Source: Myxococcus eversor (GTDB lineage: Bacteria > Myxococcota > Myxococcia > Myxococcales > Myxococcaceae). From it: 64,000 nucleotides of DNA. The stretch spans positions 62,001 to 126,000 of the forward strand of contig NZ_JAAIXY010000014.1 of assembly GCF_010894455.1 (NCBI RefSeq). The letters run 5' to 3'. The notes beneath the pieces were generated by a model. It did no database searches. It saw only the letters and a list, made by a program, of their open reading frames with translations, and was not told the origin of the DNA. Position numbers and translations under genes: made by a program. This document shows positions 27,407 to 36,813 of the stretch, one piece after another (the stretch's first letter is position 1; every line of letters begins with the position of its first letter).

Positions 27407-29548
27407 TCAGCTCCTCGAAGCCACCGCGGGAGCGGCGGCCTGGGACTCGACGGCGGCCTCCACCACGGGCTCCGACTCGTGCACCACCAGCAGCGAGCCC
27501 GGCGCGTCGCGGACGATGCGCTCTCGCTGCAGACCGAACACCCGGTCCTCCAGGCCCCACGGCGCGCCCACGCCCACCACCACCAGGTCGTGGCCCCCGT
27601 TGCGGGCCTCCTCCAGCGCGGCCTCCTCCGGCGACGCGTGCTGGACCACCTTCAGCCGCACGCCCGAGCCCTCCGCCGCCGGGAACAGCTCGTCCACCTG
27701 CGCGCGCGCGCCGTTGCTCTCACTCGACGTCACGTGCAGCACCGTGATTTCCGCGCCGGACTGCCGCATCAGCCGCCGCGCCAGCTTCAGCGCCGCGCGG
27801 TCATGTCGGCTGCCGATGAAGGGCACCAGCACGCGCTTGATGTCCGACAGGCCCCGGTCCACCAGCACCGCCACCGTGCCGGACGCGGCCTGCATCACCT
27901 CGTGCACCGTGCCGCCCAGCACCGTCTGGCTGAACAGCGGCTTGTGCCAGCCCAACAGCACCAGGTCCGCGTGCTTCGCCTCCGCCGTGCGGCAGATGTC
28001 CTGCGCGGGCTCCGTCGACACGAAGGACAGGGGCCTCACCGCCAGCCCCAGGCTCTTCGCCCGGCCCAGCAGCGGCGCGAGCGCGCCCTCCCCCTCCGTC
28101 TCGTGCTCCAAGGCGCGCGACTCCGACTCCGTGCGCAGCGACACGCGCTCCGGATGCACCAGGTGCAGCGCGTGCAACTGCGCGCCCTCTCCCCCGGACA
28201 GGGCCTTGGCGAGGCTGGCCATGCCGGGGCCCGCCTGCTGGTGGGAGACGCACATCAACACCGTGTAGGGCGTCGAGCCGGGAGCGGCGGGGGGCTCCAC
28301 CTCCAGCCTGTCCCGGGCCAGCTCCTCCGTCGGATAGAACAACTGCAAGAGCGGCGTGGTCATGAACGTCGTCACCAGCGCCATCAGCACCATCATCGTG
28401 AAGAGCGTGGGCGAGATGACGCCCAGGTCCAGGCCCAGGTTGAGGACGATGAGCTCCATCAGGCCGCGCGTGTTCATCAGGATGCCGATGGCACCCGCCT
28501 CGCGCCACCGCATGCCCGTCAGCCGCGCCGCCACCGCGCTGCCGCCAAACTTGCCCAGGCAGGCCAGCAGGATGATGGCGCCACACGCCAGCCACGCCTC
28601 GGGGGTGTTGAGCAGGCCAATCTGGGTGCGCAGGCCGCTGAAGGCGAAGAAGATGGGCAACAGCAGCACCACCGCCACGTCCTCCAGCTTCTCCGAGAGC
28701 GCCTCCGCCAGCCCGCCCTCCTTGGGGATGACGGCGCCGAAGAGGAAGGCCCCGAAGAGGGCGTGGATGCCGATGAGCTCCGTGGCCCACGCGGACGCCA
28801 GCAGCAGGAGCAGCGTGCCCGCCACCACGTTCTGCGTCAGGCCCTCGCGGCTGGCCACCCGGGCGCCCAGGCGCGCGAGGAAGGGCCGCACCGCCAGCAG
28901 CATGAAGGCGATGTAGCCCACGGCGAACGCCGTGGTGAGCCCCGCCTGCGCCAGGTTCGAGGCGCGGACGATGGACACCACGAAGGCCAGCAGGCACCAC
29001 GCCGTGACGTCGTCCACCGCCGCGCAGGTAATCGCGATGGCGCCGATGCGCGATTGCAAGAGCCCGCGCTCGGTGAGGATGCGCGCGAGCACCGGGAAGG
29101 CGGTGATGCTCATCGCCACGCCCATGAAGAGCACGAACGACGAGAAGGGCACGCTCGGGTCCGAGAAGTCCTTGTACAGCCACAGCGCCGCCGCCACCGC
29201 GCCCAGCGCGAAGGGCACGACGATGCTGGTGTGACTGATGGCCACCGACGCGTGGCCTCGGCCCTTGAGGAGCTTGGGGTCCAGCTCCAGGCCAATCAGG
29301 AACATGAACAGCACCAGGCCCACCTGGCTGAGCATCTTCAACACGGGCAGCGAGTCGGTGGGGAACAGCGCGTTCATCAAATCCGGCGCCAGCCACCCGA
29401 GCAGCGAGGGGCCCAGGACGATGCCCGCCACCACCTCCGCGATGACCAGCGGCTGACCCAACCAGCGCGTTCCACGCCCAATCAGCCTCGACACGCCGAT
29501 GATGACGATGAGCTGCATCATGAGCAGCGTGAGCGCGTTGGTGTGCAT
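27407..29548 (-). CDS. CPA2-type cation/proton antiporter with C-terminal universal stress domains
   Basis: A 713-residue protein. Residues 1-~400 hold about 12 membrane segments of a monovalent cation:proton antiporter-2, including the paired aspartates Asp179-Asp180 (CAAVDDVTAW) of electrogenic CPA2 carriers and the conserved segments LFMFLIGLELDP and MSITAFPVLARIL. Residues ~430-560 and ~570-695 are two tandem Usp-like domains; the second ends with LVVVGVGAPWG...IVRDAPGSLLVVHES. The Usp tail probably senses nucleotide or stress state. Substrate is Na+ or K+; the sequence does not decide. It is followed after 5 bases by the XRE-EIIA regulator. Confidence 0.85.
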   Translation of the reverse strand: MHTNALTLLMMQLIVIIGVSRLIGRGTRWLGQPLVIAEVVAGIVLGPSLLGWLAPDLMNALFPTDSLPVLKMLSQVGLVLFMFLIGLELDPKLLKGRGHASVAISHTSIVVPFALGAVAAALWLYKDFSDPSVPFSSFVLFMGVAMSITAFPVLARILTERGLLQSRIGAIAITCAAVDDVTAWCLLAFVVSIVRASNLAQAGLTTAFAVGYIAFMLLAVRPFLARLGARVASREGLTQNVVAGTLLLLLASAWATELIGIHALFGAFLFGAVIPKEGGLAEALSEKLEDVAVVLLLPIFFAFSGLRTQIGLLNTPEAWLACGAIILLACLGKFGGSAVAARLTGMRWREAGAIGILMNTRGLMELIVLNLGLDLGVISPTLFTMMVLMALVTTFMTTPLLQLFYPTEELARDRLEVEPPAAPGSTPYTVLMCVSHQQAGPGMASLAKALSGGEGAQLHALHLVHPERVSLRTESESRALEHETEGEGALAPLLGRAKSLGLAVRPLSFVSTEPAQDICRTAEAKHADLVLLGWHKPLFSQTVLGGTVHEVMQAASGTVAVLVDRGLSDIKRVLVPFIGSRHDRAALKLARRLMRQSGAEITVLHVTSSESNGARAQVDELFPAAEGSGVRLKVVQHASPEEAALEEARNGGHDLVVVGVGAPWGLEDRVFGLQRERIVRDAPGSLLVVHESEPVVEAAVESQAAAPAVASRS

Positions 29549-29679
29549 CCTACCTCCGTCGAAGCTTGCGTGTTAAGTGGGCACTTACCAGCCCCCCTCG
29601 CGGAGCGTCAAACGGGCATTGCGCTCGGCTGCCCTGGGCACCCCGGCGTGTCGGAGAGCGGGCAGACGCCGCGAGCGCT

Positions 29680-30048
29680 TCAAGCGGCCTGGTGCTTGCG
29701 CACGGCGTCCAGCAGGGTGTCCACGTCCACGGGCTTGCGCAGGTGTCCGCACGCGCCGATTTCCTCCGCGACCTGGCGGGCGTTGGCGGACGCGGAGAAG
29801 ACGAGCACGGGGATGTCACGCCACGCGGGCACCTGGCGCATGGCGCGCGCGAAGCCGGCGCCATCCAGCACGGGCATCATCATGTCGAGCAGCACCAGGA
29901 TGGGGAGCTCGCGGGTGGTGCCGAGCACGTCCAGCGCGTGCTTTCCGTTGCTGGCGCCCATCACCTCGTAGCCCGCGTCGCGCAGGACTTCCTCCAGCGC
30001 CTCGCGCAGGTCCGCGTCGTCATCCACCACCAGCAACGGCCCAGTCAC
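29680..30048 (-). CDS. Stand-alone response regulator receiver protein
   Basis: A 122-residue CheY-like receiver without an output domain. Acidic pocket Asp9-Asp10-Asp11, phospho-acceptor Asp55 (LLDMMMP), the Ser/Thr position in LVFSAS and the Lys in HLRKPVD are all intact, so phosphorylation should be possible. No kinase adjoins, so it is an orphan in this window. It is separated from the antiporter gene by about 130 bases. Confidence 0.85.
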   Translation of the reverse strand: MTGPLLVVDDDADLREALEEVLRDAGYEVMGASNGKHALDVLGTTRELPILVLLDMMMPVLDGAGFARAMRQVPAWRDIPVLVFSASANARQVAEEIGACGHLRKPVDVDTLLDAVRKHQAA

Positions 30049-30716
30049 TCACTCGCCTCCTTGTCTCGACCCCGACACACGCCAGCCGCGAGCTGACGGT
30101 CCACACCCAGAAGGCCCCGTGCGACATGCCACACCCGGACTTCCCGCTGGCGCGGAGACTAGCGCGCGCTCCCGACGCTGGCGTCATTCCTCTCTCGTGA
30201 AACGGCCGCTCCGTCCCACGTCCGTGCGCCCCCGGCCGCGGGGTGTTGAGCATTGGCCAATATGAGGCTCGGCGCCGGATTGCATCTCCGGATTCCGGGG
30301 AGCGCCGGGTGGATTGAGACTCGTAATGTCTCAGGCTCGGTGATTTCGAGCGGAGCGACGGAGGAGGCGAGCGCTCTTGCTGGTGCTCGCGTCACCGTGG
30401 AGAGGCTCCAGCCCCCGCCGCCCCCACATGCCCTGGAGTCACCCCCGGCCGCCCGTGACGCGACAGTGTCCAGGTGCCACCCCGCCCCACTCCATCATCC
30501 TGGAGCCGACTCCAATCCGTTGACACGGTCCACCGACGAACGAGGACCCGCCCCAGAGACCTAAGGGCCTCGCGCCGTCTGTCACGCGGGCGCCGCCGTC
30601 CGCGAATCCCTCGCGCGCCGGAAAATCCCCCGCCACACCTTCGGCGTATGCGCCCATGCCGGGCTTCAGGGGGCGCCCGGCATCCACCACTTCCGACCGC
30701 CTCCTCGGATGGACCC
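30049..30716. other. Long intergenic region, no gene recognised
   Basis: 668 bases between divergent genes. It contains a short perfect dyad ATTGGCCAAT (30252-30261) and a locally less GC-rich stretch around 30250-30340, which may hold promoters. Open frames across it have no ribosome sites and no recognisable domains. A small RNA cannot be excluded. Confidence 0.35.
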
Positions 30717-31418
30717 ATGACCGAAGAACTCTCTCGCCGCGCCGCCCTGAGACGCGCCACGGCCGCCGCGAGCCTTGGCCTCGCGACGGGCCTGCTCACC
30801 CGCGCCTCCCCGGCCCTGGCCCTGTCACCCCAGGATGACCTCGCGCCCCTCAAGGCCCTGCTCACCGCTGAACGCAACGCCATCAAGACCTACGACGCCG
30901 CGGTCAGCGTGCTCGACGCCGCCACCCCCGCCGACCCGCTCTTCCCCTTCCAGGGCATCGTCAAGGCCATCGCCCTGCACTTCCGCCAGCAACACATCGA
31001 GCACGCCGAACGACTCGCGCGCTACATCACCCGCCTGGCCGGCATCGACGACGTGGGCGAGGGCGCAGCGCAAGTCCCCGCGGACTTCGTGCCCGGCATC
31101 AAGAACGTCATCGACCTGGCCACCAACGCGGAGAAGGCCGCCGCCATCAGCTACACCGACGCCCAGAAGTCCCTCGTGCTCGCGGACAACGCGGAGCTGG
31201 CCGCCACCATCGGCGCGGTGGAGTCCCAGCACTTCGTCGTCCTCAACCTGGCCGCGAGCGGCTTCGTCACGCCCCCCGCCTCCACCGTCAACCAGCCCGC
31301 CGACGCGCTCACCGCCGTGGCGGCCCGGTTCGTCCCCAGGTCCTTCGCCGTCACCGTCGACGGCGCCCCCGGCCTCGACGACGAGACGGACCTGCCCTTC
31401 TACGACGTGACGCGGTGA
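30717..31418 (+). CDS. Tat-exported ferritin-like protein
   Basis: A 233-residue protein with a twin-arginine-type signal (SRRAALRRATAAASLGLATG, cleavage near ALAL) and a ferritin-like four-helix bundle of the DUF4439 sort: LKALLTAERNAIKTYDAAV, then ALHFRQQHIEHAERLARYI, AAAISYTDAQKSLVLADNAE and VESQHFVVLNLA. The Glu and His residues in these helices could bind a di-iron site, but I cannot confirm all ligands. The second, related gene follows at once (14-base gap). ATG 30717 is used; an in-frame ATG at 30708 is an alternative. Confidence 0.75.
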   Translation: MTEELSRRAALRRATAAASLGLATGLLTRASPALALSPQDDLAPLKALLTAERNAIKTYDAAVSVLDAATPADPLFPFQGIVKAIALHFRQQHIEHAERLARYITRLAGIDDVGEGAAQVPADFVPGIKNVIDLATNAEKAAAISYTDAQKSLVLADNAELAATIGAVESQHFVVLNLAASGFVTPPASTVNQPADALTAVAARFVPRSFAVTVDGAPGLDDETDLPFYDVTR

Positions 31419-31432
31419 GGAGCCCCACCCCC

Positions 31433-32158
31433 ATGAAGACCCAGACCCACCCCGACTCCGTCCTCGCCCGCCGCCGGTTCCTCCAGGGCCTCGCCGCCGC
31501 GACGGCCGCCTCCACGCTCCCCGCTTGCGAGACCCTGGAGCGCGACAACTCCCAACACCAGCTCAGCCCCGTCGACCGCGCCCGCGAGGCCAGCGCCCTC
31601 AACACCCTGCTCGCCGCCGAGTACATCCTCCTCGACGCCTACGCCCAAAGCGCCGTCATCCTCACCGACGCGCGCGACACTCCCTCGCGCCCCCAGGAGG
31701 AACGGGACTTCGCCGCGCTCGCGCTCGCGCTCGTCACCGAGTTCCAGCAGGACCACGAAGCCCACGCCGCCCTGCTCATGACCACCGTGACGAACCTGGG
31801 CGGCAACGCCGTGCGCGAGGATGAAGCGCGGTTCACCCCGCCACGCGGCTTCCGTCCCTCCGTCGGCAACGTCCTCAAGCTCGCCGCCAACGAGGAGCGC
31901 CGCGCCGCGATTGCCTTCAACCGCGTCCTCAAGGGCCTCCAGACACCCGACCACCGCTTCATCCTCGCCTCCATCGAAGGCGTGGACACGCAGCACTTCA
32001 TGGTGCTCAAGGCGCTCATCGAAGCCCTGGTCGACGTCACCCCGGCCCTGGACACGGCGCGGGTGGTGCCCCAGCCCTTCGTCTCCTCCACCGAGAGCCT
32101 CGGCGGCGGCAGCGGACTGGAAGCCCAGCCCCTCCTCGCCGTCAACGACGCGAACTGA
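31433..32158 (+). CDS. Tat-exported ferritin-like lipoprotein
   Basis: A 241-residue protein. The signal RRRFLQGLAAATAASTLPAC combines a twin-arginine motif with a lipobox (LPAC), so the folded protein is probably exported by Tat and then lipidated. The mature part resembles the previous gene: REASALNTLLAAEYILLDAY, LVTEFQQDHEAHAALLMT, RRAAIAFNRVLKG and VDTQHFMVLKAL. ATG 31433 is preferred, with AGGAG 11 bases upstream at 31417-31421, directly at the stop of the first gene, so the pair is one transcript. The two paralogs may form mixed bundles, one soluble and one membrane-attached (inference). Confidence 0.77.
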   Translation: MKTQTHPDSVLARRRFLQGLAAATAASTLPACETLERDNSQHQLSPVDRAREASALNTLLAAEYILLDAYAQSAVILTDARDTPSRPQEERDFAALALALVTEFQQDHEAHAALLMTTVTNLGGNAVREDEARFTPPRGFRPSVGNVLKLAANEERRAAIAFNRVLKGLQTPDHRFILASIEGVDTQHFMVLKALIEALVDVTPALDTARVVPQPFVSSTESLGGGSGLEAQPLLAVNDAN

Positions 32159-32217
32159 CGCCCTCGGCCTCTCCCACGCGGCGCGCCCGTGTCTCGGGCC
32201 GCCGCGGCAAGCCCCTG

Positions 32218-32829
32218 CTACCGCCAGGACAGCTCGTACTCACTGTCCAGCAACGCCACCTGCCGCCCGCTCACCCGCACGTCGCGCGCGCCCACCGCCT
32301 CCAGCGCGCCGCGCAGCACGCCCTCGTGGTACGCCGCCGGCATGAAGTCGCGGCGCATGATGAAGCGCGCGCTGCGCTCACCCGTCCACAAGGGGTACCG
32401 CTCGCCGTAGCTCACCGCCATGCGGTACGCGTCACCCAACGAGTCGAGCAACATGCGCGGACTGCCCGCCGCTTCCGCCAGCAACTGCCGGCCGAACAGC
32501 GACGCCAGGAAGTCGTTCGTGGCCTGCGAGCCCATCCGGCCCAGCACGCCCTCGAAGCCGTTGAGCTGCGGGCCCAACAGCCGCGCCGCCGTGGAGACCA
32601 TCCGCAGGTAGCGCGACACCGAGTACAGGTGGAACGGGTTGATTTCCCACACCCCCGCCACGCCCTTGCACCGCGCCACCGCGCCGTCACCGCCCAGGTA
32701 CGCGATGACGTGCAGGGAGCCCTGGAAGAACATGCCCCGAGCCTGGTCCTCGTCCGTCGCGGACAGACGCCGCTGCTCCAGCTCCCACGCCGCCCCACCG
32801 CCACTGCTCGCTTCCGTACCCACGTACAT
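32218..32829 (-). CDS. DUF2378 (TIGR02265) family protein
   Basis: A 203-residue member of the DUF2378 family, a large paralog group largely confined to Myxococcales and of unknown function. Typical family segments are RGMFFQGSLHVIAYLGGDGAVA near the start and the C-terminal RRDFMPAAYHEGVLRGALEAVGARDVRVSG with the final EYELSW. ATG 32829 is preceded by GGGGAG at good spacing, so the longer frame from 32853 is not needed. It is separated by 248 bases from the aminotransferase gene, a region of lower GC that probably holds its promoter. Confidence 0.8.
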   Translation of the reverse strand: MYVGTEASSGGGAAWELEQRRLSATDEDQARGMFFQGSLHVIAYLGGDGAVARCKGVAGVWEINPFHLYSVSRYLRMVSTAARLLGPQLNGFEGVLGRMGSQATNDFLASLFGRQLLAEAAGSPRMLLDSLGDAYRMAVSYGERYPLWTGERSARFIMRRDFMPAAYHEGVLRGALEAVGARDVRVSGRQVALLDSEYELSWR

Positions 32830-33101
32830 GGTCGTCTCCCCGAGGGGACTCACTGCTGCCTCGACTCAGGGGACACGTCCGGCGTTTCCGATGGATTTTC
32901 AGATTTCGCCGGCTTCCCCCCACTTCCTAGGTGCCAACCCTCTCATACTTTTCTACCCCTGTCGAATGGTTCCAGCACACCCCAGGGTCCATGGAAGGGT
33001 TCACCCATCACACGAACCCATTGTATTTCGGGCACATTTCCCTCCCAGGACGCACGAAGACACGCCCCGTCCAGGGTGCGGGGGACCCAGGAGGTGCGGG
33101 C

Positions 33102-34262
33102 TTATCGAAGGATGAGAGAGGCCTCGGCGGCGGCGAGGCCCGCACCGGGCTCACAGCGGTGTCCGGCCGCGAGCAGGGCGCGCTCCACGGCTCCCACGGT
33201 GGTCAGCAGGTCCGCGGGGCCGACGCGGTTCATATGGCCCACGCGGAAGTAGCGCGTCTTGAGGTCGGGGTGCAGTCCACCGGCCACCACCACGCCCTCC
33301 GCCTTCACGCGGCCCACCAGCGACGCGTCCACGCCCTCCGGGTAGTACACGGCGCTCAGCGTGTTCGCCGTCACCGCGTCGGACACCGGCAGCATGCGCA
33401 GGCCCAGCCCCCGCCACGCGGCACGGAAGGCGCGCGCCAGGCGCTGGTGTCGGGCGAAGCGGGCCTCCAATCCCTCGGCGAGAATCTGCCCCAGGCTCAC
33501 GTCCAGCGCGCACACGAGGTTGACGGGCGGCGTGGCGAAGTAGGCCGGCTTGCCCGCCTCGTACGCCTCCATGATGGGCAGCCACTCCGCCCAGTCGGAG
33601 TACACGCTGGCCACCGGCACGCGGCGCTTGCGCCACGCCTCCAGCGCGCGAGGCCCCACGGTGAGCAGCGCCAGCCCCGGCGGCACACCCACCGCCTTCT
33701 GGCTCGCGGTGAGGTACACGTCCGCGCCCCACGCGTCCTGGTGGAACGCCTCGCCCGCCGTGGCGCACACGCCGTCCACCACCGACAGCACGCCCAATTC
33801 GCGCGCCACCCGCGACAGGCCCTCCACGGGCGTCAGCACGCCGGTGGACGTGTCCACGTGGGTGACAGTCATGACCTTGAAGCCGCCGCGCTTCAGGTGC
33901 GCCTCCACCTCCTCCACCGTCGGCGCGTCACCGGGCGCCGCGCGCACGTGCGTCACCGTCGCGCCATGCCGCTCCAGGATTTTCGCCATCCGGTCACTGA
34001 AGTAACCAGTATTCACCACGAGGGCCGCGTCACCCGGCTCCACCAGGTTGGCCACCGCCAGCTCCATGGCGAGCGTGCCGGAGCCGGAGACGACGAAGGG
34101 CTGCGCGCCGGGGGCGAGGCTCACCTCACGGAGCCGCTTCAGCGCGCGGCCGAAGATGGCGATGAAGGCCGGGTCCGTGTGGCCGTAGGAGGGGGCGCCG
34201 AGCGCCTGAAGCACCTCCTGCTCGAACTCCACCGGCCCCGGAATCATCAGCAAATCTCTCAC
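33102..34262 (-). CDS. Class V aminotransferase (alanine-glyoxylate / serine-pyruvate type)
   Basis: A 386-residue PLP enzyme. The N-terminus MIPGPVEFEQEVLQALGAPSYGH, VSGSGTLAMELAVANLVEPGD, the Asp-bearing VVDGVCATAGEAFH and the PLP lysine Lys189 in YLTASQKAVGVPPG fit the alanine-glyoxylate/serine-pyruvate/aspartate branch. Likely reaction: transamination of a small amino acid to glyoxylate or pyruvate; specificity is not decidable. GTG 34262 follows a GAGGAG site; an in-frame ATG at 34247 (MIPGPV) is an alternative. It stands alone between two minus-strand genes. Confidence 0.85.
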   Translation of the reverse strand: MRDLLMIPGPVEFEQEVLQALGAPSYGHTDPAFIAIFGRALKRLREVSLAPGAQPFVVSGSGTLAMELAVANLVEPGDAALVVNTGYFSDRMAKILERHGATVTHVRAAPGDAPTVEEVEAHLKRGGFKVMTVTHVDTSTGVLTPVEGLSRVARELGVLSVVDGVCATAGEAFHQDAWGADVYLTASQKAVGVPPGLALLTVGPRALEAWRKRRVPVASVYSDWAEWLPIMEAYEAGKPAYFATPPVNLVCALDVSLGQILAEGLEARFARHQRLARAFRAAWRGLGLRMLPVSDAVTANTLSAVYYPEGVDASLVGRVKAEGVVVAGGLHPDLKTRYFRVGHMNRVGPADLLTTVGAVERALLAAGHRCEPGAGLAAAEASLILR

Positions 34263-34344
34263 GGCGTCACCGCTCCTCGGCAGCGCTCCGGCCCGACGCG
34301 GGCTGAAGCTGTGGATGTCTCACTGTAACCCCGGCCCGCTCCAC

Positions 34345-35640
34345 TCACAGCCGCTCGAGCAGCTCGCGGAGGATGGAGAAGCCCTGGCGGAAGTCCTGGA
34401 GGTGCGCCTGCTCGTTGGGCGCGTGGTAGTACTTCATCTCTCCAAAGCCCGTGATTTGCACGTCGCAGCCCTGACGTTGCAGGTCCCTCACCAGCGGCAG
34501 CGAACCGGTGAGCGAGAAGGGCTGCGCGTCCACGCCCCGCACCTGCTTCATCGCGTCCTTCAGTGCCTGGAGGCCCGGCGAGTCCAGCTTGCAGGCGATG
34601 CCCTCGGTGCCTCCTCCGTCGAAGCGCAGCGACAGCGTGCCGCGCCGGCCATCCGCGGTGCGCGTGCGCGGGAAACCCGGCGGCACGTCGTCGCGCTCCA
34701 GCCGCGCGTCCAAGTCCTTCATGAAGTCCTCGGTGGCCCGACGCACCTCCGCCAAATCGTGGAACGGCGTGAGGCGGATATCGCCGCGCACGGTGACGTC
34801 CGAGGGAATCTTCGTCTCCTTGGCGTTGGTGGCCTCCACCACGGTGGACTTGAGGCTGGAGGTGGCCAGGAAACCCCAGCGCTTCTCGTCGTCCGAAGGC
34901 GGGTAGCGCTCATGGAACCAGCGCGACAGCTCCAGCGACGCCGCCATGGCCAACTCCAGCGCGTTGACGCAGTTCTGCGGCATGCCCGAGTGGCCACCCA
35001 CGCCGGTGACTTTCAGCGACCACAGGCTGATGCCCGCGGTGCCCAGCGTGGGGCCGAAGTTCGCGCTGTCCAGCCAGTACACCGGCTGCCCGGCCAGGTC
35101 CTTGAGGCGCCCCTGCTCCGCGACGTAGCCCAGGCCCAGGCCCGGCAAATCCGACGACTCCTCGTTGGCGATGAGCACCACCTTCAACGTGCGGCGCGGA
35201 CGCACGCCCGACTCCGCCAGTTGCGCGAGCAGGTCCGTCGCCACCGCGACGTGGCCCAGGCAGTCCGTGACGCCGCGTCCGTAGAGCAGCCCGTCCGGCC
35301 CCTCGTGCAGTTGGAAGGGGCTGTGCTCCCAGCCCTCGGCCTGCTGGTCCGCGGGGACGACGTCGAAGTGCGCGCCCACGAAGCCCACCGCGCCCTCGCC
35401 CGTGCCCTTCACGGTGAGCACCAGGCTGGGGCGGGACTCGTTGCCGGCGGAGGCCAGGGACTCGGCCTGGATGAAGCCGCTGGCGATGTGCGGCGCCAGC
35501 GTGTCCAGCACCACCCGCGCGGCGAGCCGTTCTTCCGGCACCAGCCCCGCGCTCGGGTTGTTCTGCAGCTTGGGCGTCAGGGCGATGAGACGCCGGAGCA
35601 CATCCAGGAAACGGGCCTCACGGAGGGCGAGCGCTTGCAT
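34345..35640 (-). CDS. M20-family metallohydrolase (ArgE/DapE/ACY1/CPG2 type)
   Basis: A 431-residue zinc peptidase/deacylase. Conserved M20 features: His91 and catalytic Asp93 in GAHFDVVP, Asp126 in YGRGVTDCLGH, Glu160-Glu161 in ANEESSD, and a dimerisation domain with GVGGHSGMPQNCVNALE. The near-terminal HAPNEQAHL supplies the last His ligand. Substrate unknown (dipeptide, acyl-amino acid or deacylation intermediate). Length is normal. The gene is followed by about 80 bases before the aminotransferase, so co-transcription is possible. Confidence 0.82.
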   Translation of the reverse strand: MQALALREARFLDVLRRLIALTPKLQNNPSAGLVPEERLAARVVLDTLAPHIASGFIQAESLASAGNESRPSLVLTVKGTGEGAVGFVGAHFDVVPADQQAEGWEHSPFQLHEGPDGLLYGRGVTDCLGHVAVATDLLAQLAESGVRPRRTLKVVLIANEESSDLPGLGLGYVAEQGRLKDLAGQPVYWLDSANFGPTLGTAGISLWSLKVTGVGGHSGMPQNCVNALELAMAASLELSRWFHERYPPSDDEKRWGFLATSSLKSTVVEATNAKETKIPSDVTVRGDIRLTPFHDLAEVRRATEDFMKDLDARLERDDVPPGFPRTRTADGRRGTLSLRFDGGGTEGIACKLDSPGLQALKDAMKQVRGVDAQPFSLTGSLPLVRDLQRQGCDVQITGFGEMKYYHAPNEQAHLQDFRQGFSILRELLERL

Positions 35641-35687
35641 GGGCGCGGATTGGAGCCCAGGTCTCCTGAGGAAGTCACTGAAAACGA

Positions 35688-35720
35688 CGACGCCGGAGCG
35701 TGATGAGCGCCCCGGCGTCG
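35688..35720 (-). terminator. Terminator hairpin after the M43 protease gene
   Basis: A 9-bp perfect stem (35688-35696 with 35712-35720, CGACGCCGG and complement) that lies just past the end of the M43 gene on the minus strand. Read on that strand it is followed by a short GTTTTC tract, the closest to an intrinsic terminator in this window. An outer GAAGTC/GACTTC repeat may extend it. Confidence 0.55.
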
Positions 35721-35752
35721 CGACTTCGTCAACGACTGTCCAACACCCCGCC

Positions 35753-36664
35753 TCAGCGGTAGGTGAGGGCCTGCGAGTCCATGCGGGCCGACTGGCCGGC
35801 GGTGAACGAGTTCATGCAGGAGTCGTCGGAGTAGTCCATGAAGTTGGTGATGGGGTCGTTGCCCGCGGCGGAGCAGGTGTTGCGGCCCGTGGGGCAGCCG
35901 TAGGCGGGAGAGGCCTCCGCCGGCGTGTCGCTGACCGAGTCACCCGAGCCGGAGCAGCCGCCCTGGAACGTGTGGTACAGGCCCAGCCAGTGGCCGACCT
36001 CGTGAGTGCCCGTGTCGCCCAGGTTGTACGGCGACGCGCTGCCACCGGGGACGCTGGAGAACAGAATCACGACGCCGTCCATCGACGGGTTGCTGGCGTA
36101 GCTGGAGGGGAACGTCGCCCAGCCGAGCAGGCCGCCGCTCAGGTTCGCGCTGTAGATGTTGAGCGCGTTCTTGCCGCCCGTGCGCAGCGCCGTCTTCATG
36201 GCGCGCTCGGCCGACGAGCCGGAGGCCAGGTTGTACCAGGTGGTGTTGGTGGTGCGGGTCGTCGCCGTCAGCGTGAACTTGAACGGCGTGTTCGCGTACG
36301 CGGCGTTCAGCACGTTCATCTGGTTCGTAATCATGGCGGCGGTGATGTCGCCGTTCGCCACGCCCGTGCCCTTGTTGATGACATGGAAGTAGGTGGGGAT
36401 GGTCACCGAGCCGTTCGCACGCGCGAAGTCAGACACGGCGCGCTCCATGGCGAAGCGGCCTTCCATCTCCGCCATCTCCTCGGCGGACGGGTTCACGCCA
36501 CAGCCACGGGCGTTGAGCACCTGCTGCGTGGGCTGCTCCTCCGCCGCGGGAGGCGTGGGCTCGCCCTGAGCCTCCGGGGGAGCGCTGGAACAGCCGGACA
36601 GCGCGGCGATGGTGCCGACGAGAACCGCGAAACGGCCGCCACGACGAGCAACGATACGAGACAT
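35753..36664 (-). CDS. M43 (pappalysin/cytophagalysin-type) metalloprotease lipoprotein
   Basis: A 303-residue secreted zinc protease. Lipobox ALSGC (Cys25), a Pro/Glu-rich spacer, a propeptide-like helix (about 60-85) and the catalytic domain with [11 protein letters not shown] at 221-231 (metzincin HExxHxxGxxH) and a Met-turn [11 protein letters not shown]43 proteases include cytophagalysin and ulilysin. ATG 36664 has GAGGAG upstream. It is divergent from the graspetide gene by 160 bases, so it could be unrelated or serve in processing of exported peptide (inference only). Confidence 0.83.
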   Translation of the reverse strand: MSRIVARRGGRFAVLVGTIAALSGCSSAPPEAQGEPTPPAAEEQPTQQVLNARGCGVNPSAEEMAEMEGRFAMERAVSDFARANGSVTIPTYFHVINKGTGVANGDITAAMITNQMNVLNAAYANTPFKFTLTATTRTTNTTWYNLASGSSAERAMKTALRTGGKNALNIYSANLSGGLLGWATFPSSYASNPSMDGVVILFSSVPGGSASPYNLGDTGTHEVGHWLGLYHTFQGGCSGSGDSVSDTPAEASPAYGCPTGRNTCSAAGNDPITNFMDYSDDSCMNSFTAGQSARMDSQALTYR

Positions 36665-36697
36665 TCCCGACTCCTCGGAAAATGCGGGGGAACCGGG

Positions 36698-36726
36698 ATA
36701 TTTATGAATGATTCCCCTTACGTCAA
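36698..36726 (-). promoter_or_regulatory. Candidate sigma-70-type promoter for the M43 gene
   Basis: On the minus strand TTGACG (36721-36726) is followed by a 17-base spacer and AAATAT (36698-36703), about 34 bases before the start codon. The -35 is part of an 11-base motif (CGTCAAACGGG on the plus strand) repeated at 36749-36759, so regulator binding here could affect both divergent transcripts. Confidence 0.4.
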
Positions 36727-36759
36727 ACGGGTCAAGAGGACCCCTCCCCGTCAAACGGG
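36721..36759. repeat. Pair of 11-bp direct repeats in the divergent promoter region
   Basis: CGTCAAACGGG occurs at 36721-36731 and again at 36749-36759, 28 bases start to start. Both copies lie between the divergent M43 and graspetide genes. Tandem copies at this spacing suggest binding of a dimeric regulator, though each copy also carries TTGAC on the minus strand. Confidence 0.45.
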
Positions 36760-36813
36760 CAATGTCTGGGGTTGCAGTGGCGTCTTGCCGCGTGGCGACA
36801 CACTCTTCGACGC

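Noticed and set aside
30253-30564. A 103-codon open frame in the 30-30.7 kb intergenic region.
   Set aside because: No ribosome site, Pro/Ala/Arg-rich shadow-like composition, and no domain.
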